Positions 16,098 to 24,451 of a stretch of 64,000 bases of DNA are shown piece after piece; positions within the stretch are counted from its first letter, which is position 1; every line of letters begins with the position of its first letter. A model generated the notes under the pieces. The model had not been told where the DNA came from. It saw only the letters and a list, made by a program, of their open reading frames with translations, and did no database searches. The stretch comes from Paenibacillus sp. HWE-109 (GTDB lineage Bacteria; Bacillota; Bacilli; Paenibacillales; NBRC-103111), in assembly GCF_022163125.1 (NCBI RefSeq), contig NZ_CP091881.1:744001-808000 (forward strand), written 5' to 3'. Made by a program: the position numbers and the translations under genes.

Positions 16098-16373
16098 ATG
16101 GGAGCTTGGGGTCCAGCCATATTTTCAGATGATTTAACGTGTGATATACGTAATGATTTTAAAGATTTAATTGCGGCTGGATTAAGTTCTGAAGAAGTTA
16201 CTAAAAAGTTATTCGATAGTTACGATATTAAAAAAGTAGATCCAGAAGAATACAATGTTTTCTGGCTTTCATTAGCAGCTACACAGTGGAAAGTTGGTAG
16301 ATTAAGCGAGGAAGTGAAAGTAAGGGCAATTGAAATAATTGATAACGGAACAGGTCAGAGCCTTTTTGCGTAA
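16098..16373 (+). CDS. DUF4259-type protein, C-terminally truncated
   Basis: A 91-residue protein opening MGAWGPAIFSDDLTCDIRND, the start signature of DUF4259, with the conserved FWLSLAATQWKVGRLSEEVK block at about 54-73. Full-length members run further after the ERALxIIDxG helix. Here the frame ends in the unrelated SLFA next to the IS110 remnant, suggesting the 3' end was cut by that element. Such proteins often stand alone in Bacillales accessory regions and some are suspected immunity proteins; function unknown. Confidence 0.7.
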   Translation: MGAWGPAIFSDDLTCDIRNDFKDLIAAGLSSEEVTKKLFDSYDIKKVDPEEYNVFWLSLAATQWKVGRLSEEVKVRAIEIIDNGTGQSLFA

Positions 16374-16424
16374 TGTATCCCGATACTCCGTGCTTTCTTT
16401 TTCTCCTGCGAGATAAAGTTTATT

Positions 16425-17023
16425 TTAAGCTGCTAATGCAAAGATTTTATTGGGGTTGTAGGCTTCATCACTACGAGCCATTCCTACTAAGAGTCGAGCT
16501 AGCTTTCCACATAATTTCATAATAGATTTCATCTTTTTGAGTTTTTTTACTTGAACATTATGGTGATGTGAGGCTTTAAATTCTTGGTTACTCATGACCA
16601 TGCAGATCGTAATTAAATAGAGAAAGTGAGGCAGGCGTGGACGGCCTCAATTACTGAGCTTCAGTTGTCCCTTCCATTTACCCGAGCTTGCTTCAGTCAC
16701 ATTGAGGCCTGCGTGACGGAGTAGAGCATTCCAGTGCGCATAACCTCTAAGATCTCCAGACTCACCTAAAATACCAGCTTTCTTTTTTGTCGCTTTTAGA
16801 GCGTGTATTGTCGCGGTTTTCTTTATTCTTTTTAACTAGATGAGGATTAACAAGTACGGCTTCGATTTCTTTGTTTTTTAGCCAACCATCTAGGCTGAAC
16901 CAGTAGTGACCAGTTGGTTCCATATCAACGATTACTTGGGTTAACTTAAATGAGGCCAACAATATGAATAACGCTAATGTTTTCAATGAGTTGATTTTGC
17001 TTATCTTGTGATTTAAACTTCAT
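16425..17023 (-). pseudogene. IS110-family recombinase remnant
   Basis: Read on the minus strand it starts at ATG 17021-17023 behind AGGAGGACG with MKFKSQDKQNQLIENIS. After an internal deletion it resumes VIVDMEPTGHYWFSLDGWL and VLVNPHLVKKNKE, the DEDD-domain region of IS110. After a second gap come GDLRGYAHWNALLRHAGLNV and SSGKWKGQLKLSN, a TGA (16647-16649), and finally the C-terminal MKSIMKLCGKLARLLVGMAR. Two deletions, a frameshift and a stop make it inactive. Confidence 0.85.
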
Positions 17024-17060
17024 AGTAGAGCGTCCTCCTGGATGATGGAATTAAAGGGCT

Positions 17061-17137
17061 TTTGACCCGTAGCGTACTTCCATCGTACAGAGGCATTCGT
17101 TTTTTTACAAAGCTGAAATTTATCCATCTACAGGAAT
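17061..17137 (-). mobile_element. Noncoding end of the IS110 element
   Basis: The stretch upstream of the recombinase start matches the solo remnant at 3594-3664 and ends in CTACAGGAAT directly before CTAACGG of a repeat unit. In IS110-family elements a noncoding end encodes the bridge RNA; whether this remnant still holds one cannot be judged by eye. Confidence 0.5.
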
Positions 17138-17466
17138 CTAACGGATAACGACTACTGAGTGTTAACTTCTTGGAGCAATAGCATAAGCACTCTTTGAGGG
17201 AGCATGGCTTTACTGGATGACTCCGAGTTCCCTTTCCTCGGATCGCTGGTATGGATGACTAAAATGTATCACCAAAACTAGGAGTGCACTTGTTTTGGGA
17301 TCCAATGAAACGGATTGCAGTTGAGGGGGAGGAGGTGCGGGAACAGAGTTCCATTCATCGATGATAGTTGAATCCGGAAAAGGAAAAATCCATAATTAAA
17401 CATAGTGGGACCCCTCTCGTTCATACGCTTTCTTAAGGTATTAAACATGAGGAGGTCTCCACCCAT
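17138..17466 (+). other. Repeat half-unit and cotA leader, otherwise empty
   Basis: CTAACGGATAACGACTACTGAG (22 bases, 17138-17159) is the repeat unit abutting the IS110 end. The rest up to the GGAGG before cotA shows no gene. CATAATTAA at 17391-17399 resembles a SigK -10 box (CATANNNTA) with one mismatch, but no matching -35 was seen. Confidence 0.4.
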
Positions 17467-19041
17467 ATGCCCGTAAAAGTAAAACTTCAAAAATTCGTCG
17501 ATAAACTGCCGATTCCCAAAACCATTTCCCCGATCAAACGAGACAATAAAGGTTCGTATTATGAAGTAACCATGAGGGAATTTACCCAAAAACTACATCG
17601 CGATCTTGGGCCTACCCGATTATGGGGTTACAACGGAATGTACCCGGGCCCTACATTCGATGTGATGAAGGATGAAACGACATATGTCAAATGGATGAAT
17701 GATTTGCCCAAAAAGCATTTTCTCCCCGTCGATACGACCATTCATGGTGCAGAAAAAACACTTCCACAGGTAAGGACAGTGGTTCATTTACACGGTGGAA
17801 AACAGCATGACCATAGTGATGGATACCCTGATGCTTGGTTTACGAGAAATTTTGAACAAACAGGACCAAAGTTTCAAAGAAAAGTATGCGAGTATCCCAA
17901 TCTTGAAGCCACTACGTTATTTTATCATGACCACACAATGGGTATTACGAGATTGAACAATTATGCGGGACTTGGAGGTTTTTTTATCATTCGTGATGAG
18001 CATGAAAAATCCCTGAATCTACCGACGGGAAAATATGAAATCCCTCTTATGATTCAGGATCGCTCGTTTAACCCGGACGGTTCGCTCTTTTACCCTTCTA
18101 CTCCCGATAAAAACAATCGTCGTCTTCCTTATCCTTCAATTGTCACACCTTTTGACGCAGATTACATTTTGGTAAACGGCAAAGTATCCCCCTATTTTGA
18201 AGTAGAACCGCGAAAATACCGATTTCGGATGTTAAATTACTGTAATAGTCGAGCTATTACATTCAAACTGGACTCTGGACAGCCATTTTATCAAATTGGA
18301 ACAGATCGCGGCTTACTGGAGAAACCAGTGAAAATGAATGAGATCCTCCTCTTAACGACCGAACGTGCGGATGTGATCGTTGATTTTTCTCGATCCTTTG
18401 GCAAAACGATTATTCTTAAAAATGTCTTCAAGGGTGCCTCCCCCGAAACAACCGATGTCATGCAGTTTAAAGTAACCACTCCGTTAAAAGGCAAAGATGC
18501 CAGCTCCCTTCCTGATCAATTAACGAAAATTGATTTCCTTTCTAGAGAGATGTCAAAAAGAACAAGAGATCTCACACTCGTTAGGGTGGAAGATGAATAT
18601 GGAAGATCGCTAAATTTACTTGACAGTAAAATGTGGAATGATCCTATATCCGAGAAAATGGACTTAGGAACTGTTGAAATCTGGCGGTTAATTAATCTGT
18701 CTGCGGATGACCACCCCATCCATCTACATGTCGTTGACATGCAAATTCTAGAGCGCCAGCCTTTTGACGATGCTCACTTCCAAGCCACAGATAAACTTAA
18801 GTTTACAGGACCTGCGGTTCCTCCTGAACCTAACGAGAGGGGCTTTAAAGATACGATTCGTGCTCCCGCTGGTTACGTGACCTCTTTTATCGCAAGATTC
18901 GATCCTTTCGCTGGACTTTTTGTATGGCATTGTCACATGCTCGAACATGAAGATTACGATATGATGCGACCATTTGAAATAGAGAAGAAAAAAAGTAGAC
19001 TTAAAAATATACTAATGAGAATGATTAACGGCAAACTATAG
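17467..19041 (+). CDS. cotA: Spore coat laccase (CotA-type multicopper oxidase)
   Basis: A 524-residue three-cupredoxin oxidase without signal peptide. Copper-binding motifs in order: VVHLHGG (about 108), LFYHDHTMG (about 155), DDHPIHLHV (about 417), and FVWHCHMLEHEDYDMM near the end, with the T1 Cys, His and axial Met. The overall pattern (GDLGPTRLWGYNGMYPGPT-like start, YHDHxMG, HCHxLEHEDYDMMRP) is that of CotA. It oxidises phenols or bilirubin with O2 and protects spores. GGAGGTCTCC precedes the ATG. Two His-rich small proteins follow, which suits a coat cluster. Confidence 0.9.
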   Translation: MPVKVKLQKFVDKLPIPKTISPIKRDNKGSYYEVTMREFTQKLHRDLGPTRLWGYNGMYPGPTFDVMKDETTYVKWMNDLPKKHFLPVDTTIHGAEKTLPQVRTVVHLHGGKQHDHSDGYPDAWFTRNFEQTGPKFQRKVCEYPNLEATTLFYHDHTMGITRLNNYAGLGGFFIIRDEHEKSLNLPTGKYEIPLMIQDRSFNPDGSLFYPSTPDKNNRRLPYPSIVTPFDADYILVNGKVSPYFEVEPRKYRFRMLNYCNSRAITFKLDSGQPFYQIGTDRGLLEKPVKMNEILLLTTERADVIVDFSRSFGKTIILKNVFKGASPETTDVMQFKVTTPLKGKDASSLPDQLTKIDFLSREMSKRTRDLTLVRVEDEYGRSLNLLDSKMWNDPISEKMDLGTVEIWRLINLSADDHPIHLHVVDMQILERQPFDDAHFQATDKLKFTGPAVPPEPNERGFKDTIRAPAGYVTSFIARFDPFAGLFVWHCHMLEHEDYDMMRPFEIEKKKSRLKNILMRMINGKL

Positions 19042-19212
19042 CATCATGACACAGGCTGCCGGCATAACATTAGTAGCCTGTTGAGCGATTTGACAGAAGA
19101 GTTCACTACATGGGACAGCCTATTTTACATCTCATTTCGAACTTGTTATGACAGAAGCCCATACAATACATGGTTAAATGTTCTATATCATCATTAACGG
19201 AGGACAACACAT

Positions 19213-19431
19213 ATGGGCTTTCACGGAGGCTTGGGAGGCTTTGAGCACGGAGGTTTTGGAAGTCCATTTGGTAATCCTTTCTTTTTCCGCCAACCGTATC
19301 AGGGAACACCTTACCATTTCTCCCCTGGGCAGCCAACCTTGCCTTACGTAGAAACACCCCACCACATGTACCCGGTGCAACATATGGAACCTCAATTTTA
19401 CACGAGCAACCAAAATGATCTGTGTATCTGA
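19213..19431 (+). CDS. Gly/Phe/His/Pro-rich small coat-like protein
   Basis: A 72-residue low-complexity protein starting MGFHGGLGGFEHGGFGSPFG, with Pro-, His- and Tyr-rich continuation (TPHHMYPVQHMEPQFYTSNQ). RBS ACGGAGGAC. The composition is typical for spore coat proteins and its position behind cotA supports this. The seven His and three Met residues could bind the copper used by the laccase, which is speculation. Confidence 0.65.
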   Translation: MGFHGGLGGFEHGGFGSPFGNPFFFRQPYQGTPYHFSPGQPTLPYVETPHHMYPVQHMEPQFYTSNQNDLCI

Positions 19432-19474
19432 TTAATTGAGGATTTCTTTCAAAAAGAATTAATGGATAACAAAG

Positions 19475-19509
19475 TAAAAAAAGAGCCGTACGACAAATTC
19501 GCACGACTC
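19475..19509 (-). terminator. Terminator of the His-rich minus-strand gene
   Basis: On the minus strand GAGTCGTGCGA pairs with TCGTACGGCTC across a five-base loop and is followed by seven T. It lies just after the stop at 19519. Confidence 0.75.
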
Positions 19510-19518
19510 CGTTTAATC

Positions 19519-19743
19519 TTATTGGTTATCGTCGCGTCCTCCTTGCCAATTACCGCCTTGATGTTGACCTGGTTGAGGCATTCCTTGCCATCCGCCCTGC
19601 TGACCATGCCATTGGCCATGATGCATCCCATGGTATGGCATTGGGTGATGGGGATGTTGAGTTGGATGAATAATCACATGATGGAAGTGGTGATGGTGAT
19701 GTATTTGGTGAGGGTGTTGTTGGTGTGGTTGATTGTAACTCAT
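19519..19743 (-). CDS. Histidine-rich small coat-like protein
   Basis: A 74-residue protein of which about a quarter is His (HPHQIHHHHHFHHVIIHPTQ, PHHPMPYHGMHHGQWHGQQ), ending in a Gly/Gln tail. A strong TTTGGAGGAGA RBS and a proper terminator support real expression. Similar His-rich proteins occur in spore coats; metal binding is likely by composition. It converges on the coat-like gene at 19213. Confidence 0.7.
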   Translation of the reverse strand: MSYNQPHQQHPHQIHHHHHFHHVIIHPTQHPHHPMPYHGMHHGQWHGQQGGWQGMPQPGQHQGGNWQGGRDDNQ

Positions 19744-20032
19744 TGGGTAATCTCCTCCAAATTTTGATACATTAACCTATGTGAAATTGTAATAATTGGA
19801 TGCTTGACTTTATCTATTTGGGCGTGTTTGAACGATCCTGGGCAATAAAACGATAATAATCAAATACCTCAGCCAAGCTAACCTGAAATTTTAGAATGCA
19901 GATTCTGCTCAAGAGATGAACTTCCTAAACCGATTAGTGATTTCACATGTAAGCGTATTGAGGATGCATTAAATCATGAAAGACAGCACCTTTTCCATAC
20001 TGTGGGACCAAGAAAGGGGGTTGAATAATAAG

Positions 20033-20062
20033 TTGTTCAACTAACGAAGAACGTTAGTTCAA
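20033..20062 (+). repeat. Intergenic repeat, palindrome only
   Basis: AACTAACG-N5-CGTTAGTT (20039-20059) is the most symmetrical copy of the 5' palindrome in the window (8-base perfect arms, extended by CAA/TTCAA flanks). It stands 18 bases before the Imm7 remnant. Confidence 0.6.
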
Positions 20063-20079
20063 GAGTAAGGGGTGGACTC

Positions 20080-20407
20080 ATGTTTGAACTTCATGGATGG
20101 ATTGTATTGAGATACCATACTCATGATACAAATGAAAACATGCAAGATAGAGCTTACAGTAATCTCATCAACTATTTGAAAGTTGTAGATACTGAAGGAC
20201 TCTCGAGTATTAAACGAAGGAATGGGTTAGATTCTTGGACCATTTCTGGCTTACATAATCATAGCTCGAGTTATGTGCTCGAAATATATAAGTGGGTTTC
20301 AGAAAACCCCCCTGGCTCGTGGGATTATTACTCATGAGACAGACAGTTTTCTGTCTCCATATATCCCAGTAGTTGAGGATGAATATGACCCGAATAGAAA
20401 TGATTAG
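20080..20407 (+). pseudogene. Imm7-type immunity protein, frameshifted
   Basis: The start MFELHGWIVLRYHTHDTNEN and the block SGLHNHSSSYVLEIYKWVSE match Immunity protein 7, found next to polymorphic (contact-dependent) toxins. The first frame stops at 20335-20337 after PPGSWDYYS. A shifted frame then gives DSFLSPYIPVVEDEYDPN, the usual Imm7 C-terminus, ending at TAG 20405-20407. RBS AAGGGGTGG is weak. No toxin gene is in the window; this is an orphan immunity remnant. Confidence 0.75.
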
Positions 20408-20424
20408 TATTGGTTTATTTATTA

Positions 20425-20450
20425 AACGAACGGGCAGTTTAGCGTGGTGG
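20425..20450 (+). repeat. Intergenic repeat, 3' box
   Basis: ACGGGCAGTTTAGCGTGG continued by TGG is identical to the 3' box at 32949-32969. It follows the Imm7 remnant, as the 32.9 kb copy follows another Imm7 tail. Confidence 0.65.
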
Positions 20451-20503
20451 TGGACATCTGGGGTAGATATTCGTTTTATTTTGTTCATTGAAAAATAAGT
20501 TTT

Positions 20504-20603
20504 AGACAGACCCTCAATAAAAAATAGCGGTAGCATTGGACGAGAAAATAAAGTCCTAGACTACCGCCTGTTTTATTGAGCTATTGTTTCCCATTAGAGT
20601 TCA
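20504..20603 (-). repeat. Intergenic repeat, minus-strand copy of the AGTCTAGGAC variant
   Basis: On the minus strand: a diverged 5' palindrome (AACTCTAATGGGAAACAATA), then AATAAAACAG, then a hairpin with perfect arms GCGGTAG/CTACCGC (20527-20567) carrying AGTCTAGGACTTTATTTT, followed by a T-rich tail. It lies downstream of the minus-strand gene at 20690 in that gene's orientation and may serve as its terminator. Confidence 0.65.
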
Positions 20604-20689
20604 AACGTATTGAATAGGAAGAACCCAATCATTTATCTTAGATGCCACTATGGTTACTTCAGTATCCGGTTTGCAGTCCTATGTTTAGT

Positions 20690-21589
20690 CTATGGTGATG
20701 TCATACCAATTTGATATCTTTTATGAAACATTTCATCTAATAACATTATTTCTGCTTTTTGGCTGACGGCATGGTTCCCAAACTTTACATCAATAATAAA
20801 GTCATTGTTGAGCATCTGGTGGTAACGGGAAATAATATCGTTTTCGGGTAATTCCCCCATTGCCTTCGTTTCGGGTGGGATTACCGGAATTCCGGCTTGC
20901 TCTACCAGGTGAATGTTTTGTTTAATATCTGCGGCGATCTTGCTTAGAGTGCTTACACTCCTTGCTGACTCTAAATCCACCATTCCGTCATTCGTATAGA
21001 AATGCTTGTTGACGATAGCCAATGCAGTATGTGAAATATGGAATGCCTGAATGTCTTTTTGGATTTCATATTGCAAATCCACCGATTCAAATATTTGGGC
21101 AAGCTCTTTCACTCTTTCGGTAGTCAATCCATTTATTTCACCAAAAATGGTTCCTTGATGTTTTTCGGAACCGAATTGGGCATATAGAACATCCTCTTTG
21201 ATGTCTCCACCCGCCCCCGGGAATCCTGGGAGTAACCGGTCCCCCACGATTTCAAGCCAGCTGTCATATCCAATGGTGTTGGTCAAGGTGACAATGGATT
21301 TGCTCTGATTATTCTTGATCACAGTTAGGGCAGATTCGGCCTGATCATATCGTACTGGAACAAAAATAAAATCATATATGTCGTCGTTATCAAGCTTTTC
21401 TATCGTCTTGATCGGTATTTGCTTTATTGTTCCATTATCGTTGTATCGCAGTCCGTTCCTTTTCAGTGCATCCAGTCTCTTTCCTCGCGCCAGCATTGTT
21501 ACGTCCAGTCCGTACTGTGCAAATCGGAGAGCGTATACACTACCAATCACACCAGCACCAAATATCAAAAGTCTCTTTTTTGTGTTCAT
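20690..21589 (-). CDS. Ketopantoate reductase family protein (ApbA/PanE)
   Basis: A 299-residue Rossmann protein. The NADP motif FGAGVIGSVYALRFAQ is at about 8-23, with a following Arg in LARGKRLDALK. The middle segment DDIYDFIFVPVRYDQAESAL and the C-terminal helical domain fit the ApbA fold. The start is the ATG behind GAAAGGAAGG; an upstream ATG 48 bases away lacks an RBS. True PanE has a conserved Lys/Glu set I cannot confirm, so a different 2-keto acid or unrelated substrate is possible. It diverges from a TetR gene that probably represses it. Confidence 0.8.
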   Translation of the reverse strand: MNTKKRLLIFGAGVIGSVYALRFAQYGLDVTMLARGKRLDALKRNGLRYNDNGTIKQIPIKTIEKLDNDDIYDFIFVPVRYDQAESALTVIKNNQSKSIVTLTNTIGYDSWLEIVGDRLLPGFPGAGGDIKEDVLYAQFGSEKHQGTIFGEINGLTTERVKELAQIFESVDLQYEIQKDIQAFHISHTALAIVNKHFYTNDGMVDLESARSVSTLSKIAADIKQNIHLVEQAGIPVIPPETKAMGELPENDIISRYHQMLNNDFIIDVKFGNHAVSQKAEIMLLDEMFHKRYQIGMTSP

Positions 21590-21743
21590 TATGTTCCTTC
21601 CTTTCAGTAAATTCGTCACAAATTGTTTAAGCAACATCTGTCTGGTAAAATAATATTACTGTATTCTTATGAATTCAACAGGCAGATTCAGTGGAAAGTT
21701 GCATAGACAACACATTATGATATTTGATGTTTTAGAAGGGGAT

Positions 21744-22349
21744 ATGCATGTGGTAAATCAGCAAGATCCAAGGGTTTTACGCACACGAAAGTTAATAAGG
21801 GAAACATTCAGAGATTTGTTGCGGAGTAAAGAATTTGATGCAATAGCCATAAAGGATATCGCACAGAAAGCTACCATTAACCGCGCCACCTTTTATGCCC
21901 ATTATGAAGATAAATATGCTTTGCTTGAAGAAATCACAGAACAGGTTTTTCGTGAGATGATTCCCGAGCAAGTGATGAATGCGCGGGAGTTTACAATTGA
22001 AATATGTGACCAGTTGATCTTGCTGACACACCACTACATAGTGGATTTTTATCAGGTATGCAGAATGGATTCCAAATCGATTGCTGCGCTTGTGGATGAA
22101 AAGGTAAAGAAGATGTTGCAGCAAATAATTGAAAGCATTTTTTCGAAAGGGCACTATACGGACCGCCACCATACAAAGATCATTTCGGCTATGACAGGCT
22201 CAGCGATCTATGGTGCTGCGCATTATTGGTTAACTGTTGGGGAAAATAATCGAACCGATTTACTTATAGACATTGTTCGTCCCTATGTAATGAATGGTCT
22301 GGGGCTGTATAGCAATTGCGATGAATATAATAGGATGAATAAAGCATAA
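21744..22349 (+). CDS. TetR-family regulator, divergent from the ketopantoate reductase gene
   Basis: A 201-residue protein with TetR HTH (IKDIAQKATINRATFYAHYE at about 37-56) and a C-terminal domain of the TetR_C_8-like type (VDFYQVCRMDSKSIAALVDE). This ATG is preferred because AGAAGGGG precedes it. A longer frame from 21669 adds 25 residues unlike the family. The 154-base divergent region presumably contains the shared operator, but no clear palindrome was found. Confidence 0.8.
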   Translation: MHVVNQQDPRVLRTRKLIRETFRDLLRSKEFDAIAIKDIAQKATINRATFYAHYEDKYALLEEITEQVFREMIPEQVMNAREFTIEICDQLILLTHHYIVDFYQVCRMDSKSIAALVDEKVKKMLQQIIESIFSKGHYTDRHHTKIISAMTGSAIYGAAHYWLTVGENNRTDLLIDIVRPYVMNGLGLYSNCDEYNRMNKA

Positions 22350-22372
22350 GAATCAATGATTATCACGAGTTT

Positions 22373-22464
22373 AAACTAAAAGGTAACTATAGCTCAATCA
22401 TGACATACGGCAGCCGGCATACGATCGGCTGCCGTTGTCTGTTGAAGTAACGAGCAGGATAATT
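22373..22464 (+). repeat. Intergenic repeat, complete unit
   Basis: 5' box AAACTAAAAGGTAACTATAG plus CTCAATCA, hairpin ACGGCAGCC/GGCTGCCGT (22407-22435, perfect 9-base arms), 3' box AGTAACGAGCAGGATAATT. It begins 23 bases after the TetR stop, same orientation. Confidence 0.65.
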
Positions 22465-22539
22465 CCACTATATGGTATTATTAAAGGTGCAATAATTGCA
22501 TTAAAAGTAAATTAACTCTCTTAATTTAAAGGAGTTTTT

Positions 22540-23013
22540 ATGAAAGTTGTGAATGCTATAAAGGATGATCTGATCGTATGGTTGGAATTGGCCTCTGAAG
22601 TTGAGTACTTATTTGGTCCAATGGTAAGTGATCCAAAATTTATTCAGGCAATAGAGAAAAATATTAATCAATGCAGTGCATTTTGTGTGAGGGAAAAAGA
22701 TGGATTGCCAGGATCACGCTTACTCGGTGGAGTTTTATTTTCGTCAGCAGGTGCCCCAAGCTATAAGATTGGGTGGCTAGCTGTTTCATCTCGAGCGAGA
22801 AACAAAGGTATAGCAACGGAACTACTAAGACATATATTGAAACTTGTTGATGTCCCAGCAGAAATATCAGTTACTACATTTGGCGATGAAATTCCAGACG
22901 GACGACCTGCAAGGAAGTTATATCAGAAGTTCGGATTTGTGCCTCAAGAGGAGTCAATTCCAAATGGTCCAGAAGGCGGCAGTCGTCAAAAATTCAAACT
23001 AATCATCAAATAG
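22540..23013 (+). CDS. GNAT-family N-acetyltransferase
   Basis: A 157-residue protein with the GNAT core: IGWLAVSSRARNKGIATELL (acetyl-CoA-binding R/Q-x-x-G-x-A motif, about 83-102) and ARKLYQKFGFVPQEE near the end (motif B). Substrate unknown. RBS AAAGGAG. It is a single-gene unit with repeats on both sides. Confidence 0.82.
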   Translation: MKVVNAIKDDLIVWLELASEVEYLFGPMVSDPKFIQAIEKNINQCSAFCVREKDGLPGSRLLGGVLFSSAGAPSYKIGWLAVSSRARNKGIATELLRHILKLVDVPAEISVTTFGDEIPDGRPARKLYQKFGFVPQEESIPNGPEGGSRQKFKLIIK

Positions 23014-23020
23014 AGGCATA

Positions 23021-23104
23021 AACTAACGAGGGACGATAGTTGAAACAAACCAAGGAGAAGATGCCACGGCAGCTGCTCCTTTTTGCCATTAAGCTATTGT
23101 GCAG
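23021..23104 (+). repeat. Intergenic repeat, complete unit
   Basis: 5' palindrome AACTAACG-N4-GACGATAGTT (23021-23041) followed by GAA, hairpin GGAGAAGATGCC/GGCAGCTGCTCC with T-run, and a weak 3' box AAGCTATTGTGCAG. Begins 7 bases after the GNAT stop. Confidence 0.65.
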
Positions 23105-23203
23105 ATTAACGCAATAAAGATCTTGAAGCAAACTCAGTAATAAGGTGAAATTATCCATATTTGCGGCATATTCTTTTTCTTTAACGTACGAAGGAGAATG
23201 TTT

Positions 23204-23620
23204 ATGAAACATTCATTTCTCATTCAACCAAACCGACTACATTGGGTATTATTGTTCAATGCATTCAACCATTGCATTTTAGCTACTCTACATCTGATCA
23301 AAAATAACGCATTGGAGGCCCTGGTTAACATCTTGATAGCATGCTTGTAATTTACATGATTGTCATGATTGTTTCGTTCATTTCGACTTGTGAAATTTCA
23401 AATTGAAAACGACGTCCTAATACTTGGCAATAGGACTCTGCATCATAAGGGATTGAAGGCTATCTCGTTCTCTTCCAAGCAGAGATCGATCTGGTTCTAT
23501 GTGAATGGATGGGTGCGCCTAGGTTATCGAGTAAGCAAGGACGAATCCTACGAAGAATTGGCGCTTTCGCTTCGGGCATGGGCCTATCGTTATCAAATCC
23601 AAGTAAAGCAATTAAACTAA
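23204..23620 (+). pseudogene. Small membrane protein gene broken by two frameshifts
   Basis: ATG 23204 behind AAGGAGAATG gives MKHSFLIQPNRLHWVLLFNA, stopping after IACL. A second frame gives LVIYMIVMIVSFIS. A third gives FQIENDVLILGNRTLHHKGL through RYQIQVKQLN. Joined, this would be a protein of about 138 residues with two membrane helices and a small soluble beta domain. The final stop TAA (23618-23620) is supplied by the AACTAAC of the following repeat. Family not identified. Confidence 0.55.
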
Positions 23621-23695
23621 CTGGGAACTATAGTTGAGGAGCTTGCCAAAAATAGCAGCTCCTTTTCTTTTGTTGGGACGGGCAGGATAGTTGAA
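23615..23695 (+). repeat. Intergenic repeat, complete unit that supplies a stop codon
   Basis: 5' palindrome AACTAACT-N5-CTATAGTT (23615-23635), hairpin GGAGCT/AGCTCC followed by TTTTCTTTT, 3' box ACGGGCAGGATAGTTGAA (23678-23695). The TAA in its first bases ends the upstream reading frame. Confidence 0.65.
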
Positions 23696-23939
23696 ATTGC
23701 AACATTCATGCTGGGATGTTCAATGGGAAAACGCAAAAGTAAGCATGTCCCGTCAACCTGATTATAAAATTCTTACCTTCAATGTAGTTCTAACAATTTC
23801 TTATAAACCAGTAACTTATGCCGTTTGGCTATCTCCAAAGAAAGACATATTAGAAGTAATTATTGAAGGTCAGTCCAAGTATGGGAAAGTTACTAAAGAA
23901 GAGGTTAAAAAGCTACTTTCAATATTGGAAACGCCTTGA
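23691..23939 (+). CDS. Small protein fragment, unknown
   Basis: An 82-codon frame opening with TTG inside the 3' box of the repeat, with no RBS. The convincing part is the C-terminal 60 residues (YKILTFNVVLTISYKPVTYA, KKDILEVIIEGQSKYGKVTK), an alpha/beta pattern. It probably lost its 5' end when the repeat moved in. Not recognised; expression doubtful. Confidence 0.35.
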   Translation: MKLQHSCWDVQWENAKVSMSRQPDYKILTFNVVLTISYKPVTYAVWLSPKKDILEVIIEGQSKYGKVTKEEVKKLLSILETP

Positions 23940-23954
23940 GAAGCTAACTGGATT

Positions 23955-24037
23955 AAGCTAACGACGAACGATAGTTGAGGGGCTTGCTTCGTGGCAGCTC
24001 CTCTTTTGTTTATTAAAGTAACGGGAGTATAGTGGAG
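23955..24037 (+). repeat. Intergenic repeat, complete unit
   Basis: AGCTAACG-N5-CGATAGTT (23956-23976), hairpin AGGGGCTTGC.../GGCAGCTCCTCT with T-run, and 3' box AGTAACGGGAGTATAGTGG (24017-24035). Starts 16 bases after the preceding stop. Confidence 0.65.
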
Positions 24038-24112
24038 CAAATCACATATGGTATGCAGTGGTTCATATGATAAATATGAATCGATTGCAGAAGAATAAAA
24101 AGGAGGAAGATT

Positions 24113-24274
24113 ATGAAAAGTAGGTTGCTTGAAGTATTTATATCTATTGTGCTTGGCTTTTTTTCAGGAATATTACTAAGTGGTAACGGGATACATATTG
24201 AAGAAAGCGGCATTCATATTTTACTCGGATGCATCTTCTGGATAAACGTCATCACGTATCTAAGAAGTAAATAA
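24113..24274 (+). CDS. Small two-helix membrane protein, 53 residues
   Basis: A strong AAAAGGAGGAAG RBS precedes MKSRLLEVFISIVLGFFSGI. A second hydrophobic stretch IHILLGCIFWINVITYL follows, then LRSK. Two membrane helices joined by a short loop (SGNGIHIEESG). Function unknown. A repeat unit starts 6 bases after the stop. Confidence 0.6.
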   Translation: MKSRLLEVFISIVLGFFSGILLSGNGIHIEESGIHILLGCIFWINVITYLRSK

Positions 24275-24280
24275 ACGTTG

Positions 24281-24307
24281 TTGAACTAACGGAAAACGAT
24301 AGTTAAA
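24281..24307 (+). repeat. Intergenic repeat, palindrome
   Basis: TTGAACTAACG followed by GAAAACGATAGTTAAA is the full 5' palindrome; only a diverged hairpin follows (GAAGGTTACC...). It closes the small membrane gene. Confidence 0.6.
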
Positions 24308-24411
24308 TGAACATTCGAAGGTTACCGACATTAATCAGTTAGGAAGCCTCCCGATGAGATTGAAATGTCTAATACGGTTGCATTGTCGCCGCGGCCTTTG
24401 TATACTGGATT

Positions 24412-24429
24412 TATAATTGATCAATCACT
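24412..24429 (+). promoter_or_regulatory. Operator overlapping the -10 of the first TetR gene
   Basis: TATAAT (24412-24417) overlaps TTGATCAATCAC (24417-24428), a copy of the operator that recurs through 24.4-32.7 kb. This implies autoregulation of the TetR gene. Confidence 0.65.
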
Positions 24430-24451
24430 CTCAAATTGGAGGAGAACATAG

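Noticed and set aside
17278..17589. Minus-strand frame of 103 codons before and into cotA
   Set aside because: Overlaps the certain cotA start and its RBS; no recognisable protein.
23691..23939. Treating the 82-codon frame as an intact gene
   Set aside because: Its only start lies in a repeat box without RBS; it is listed as a low-confidence fragment instead.
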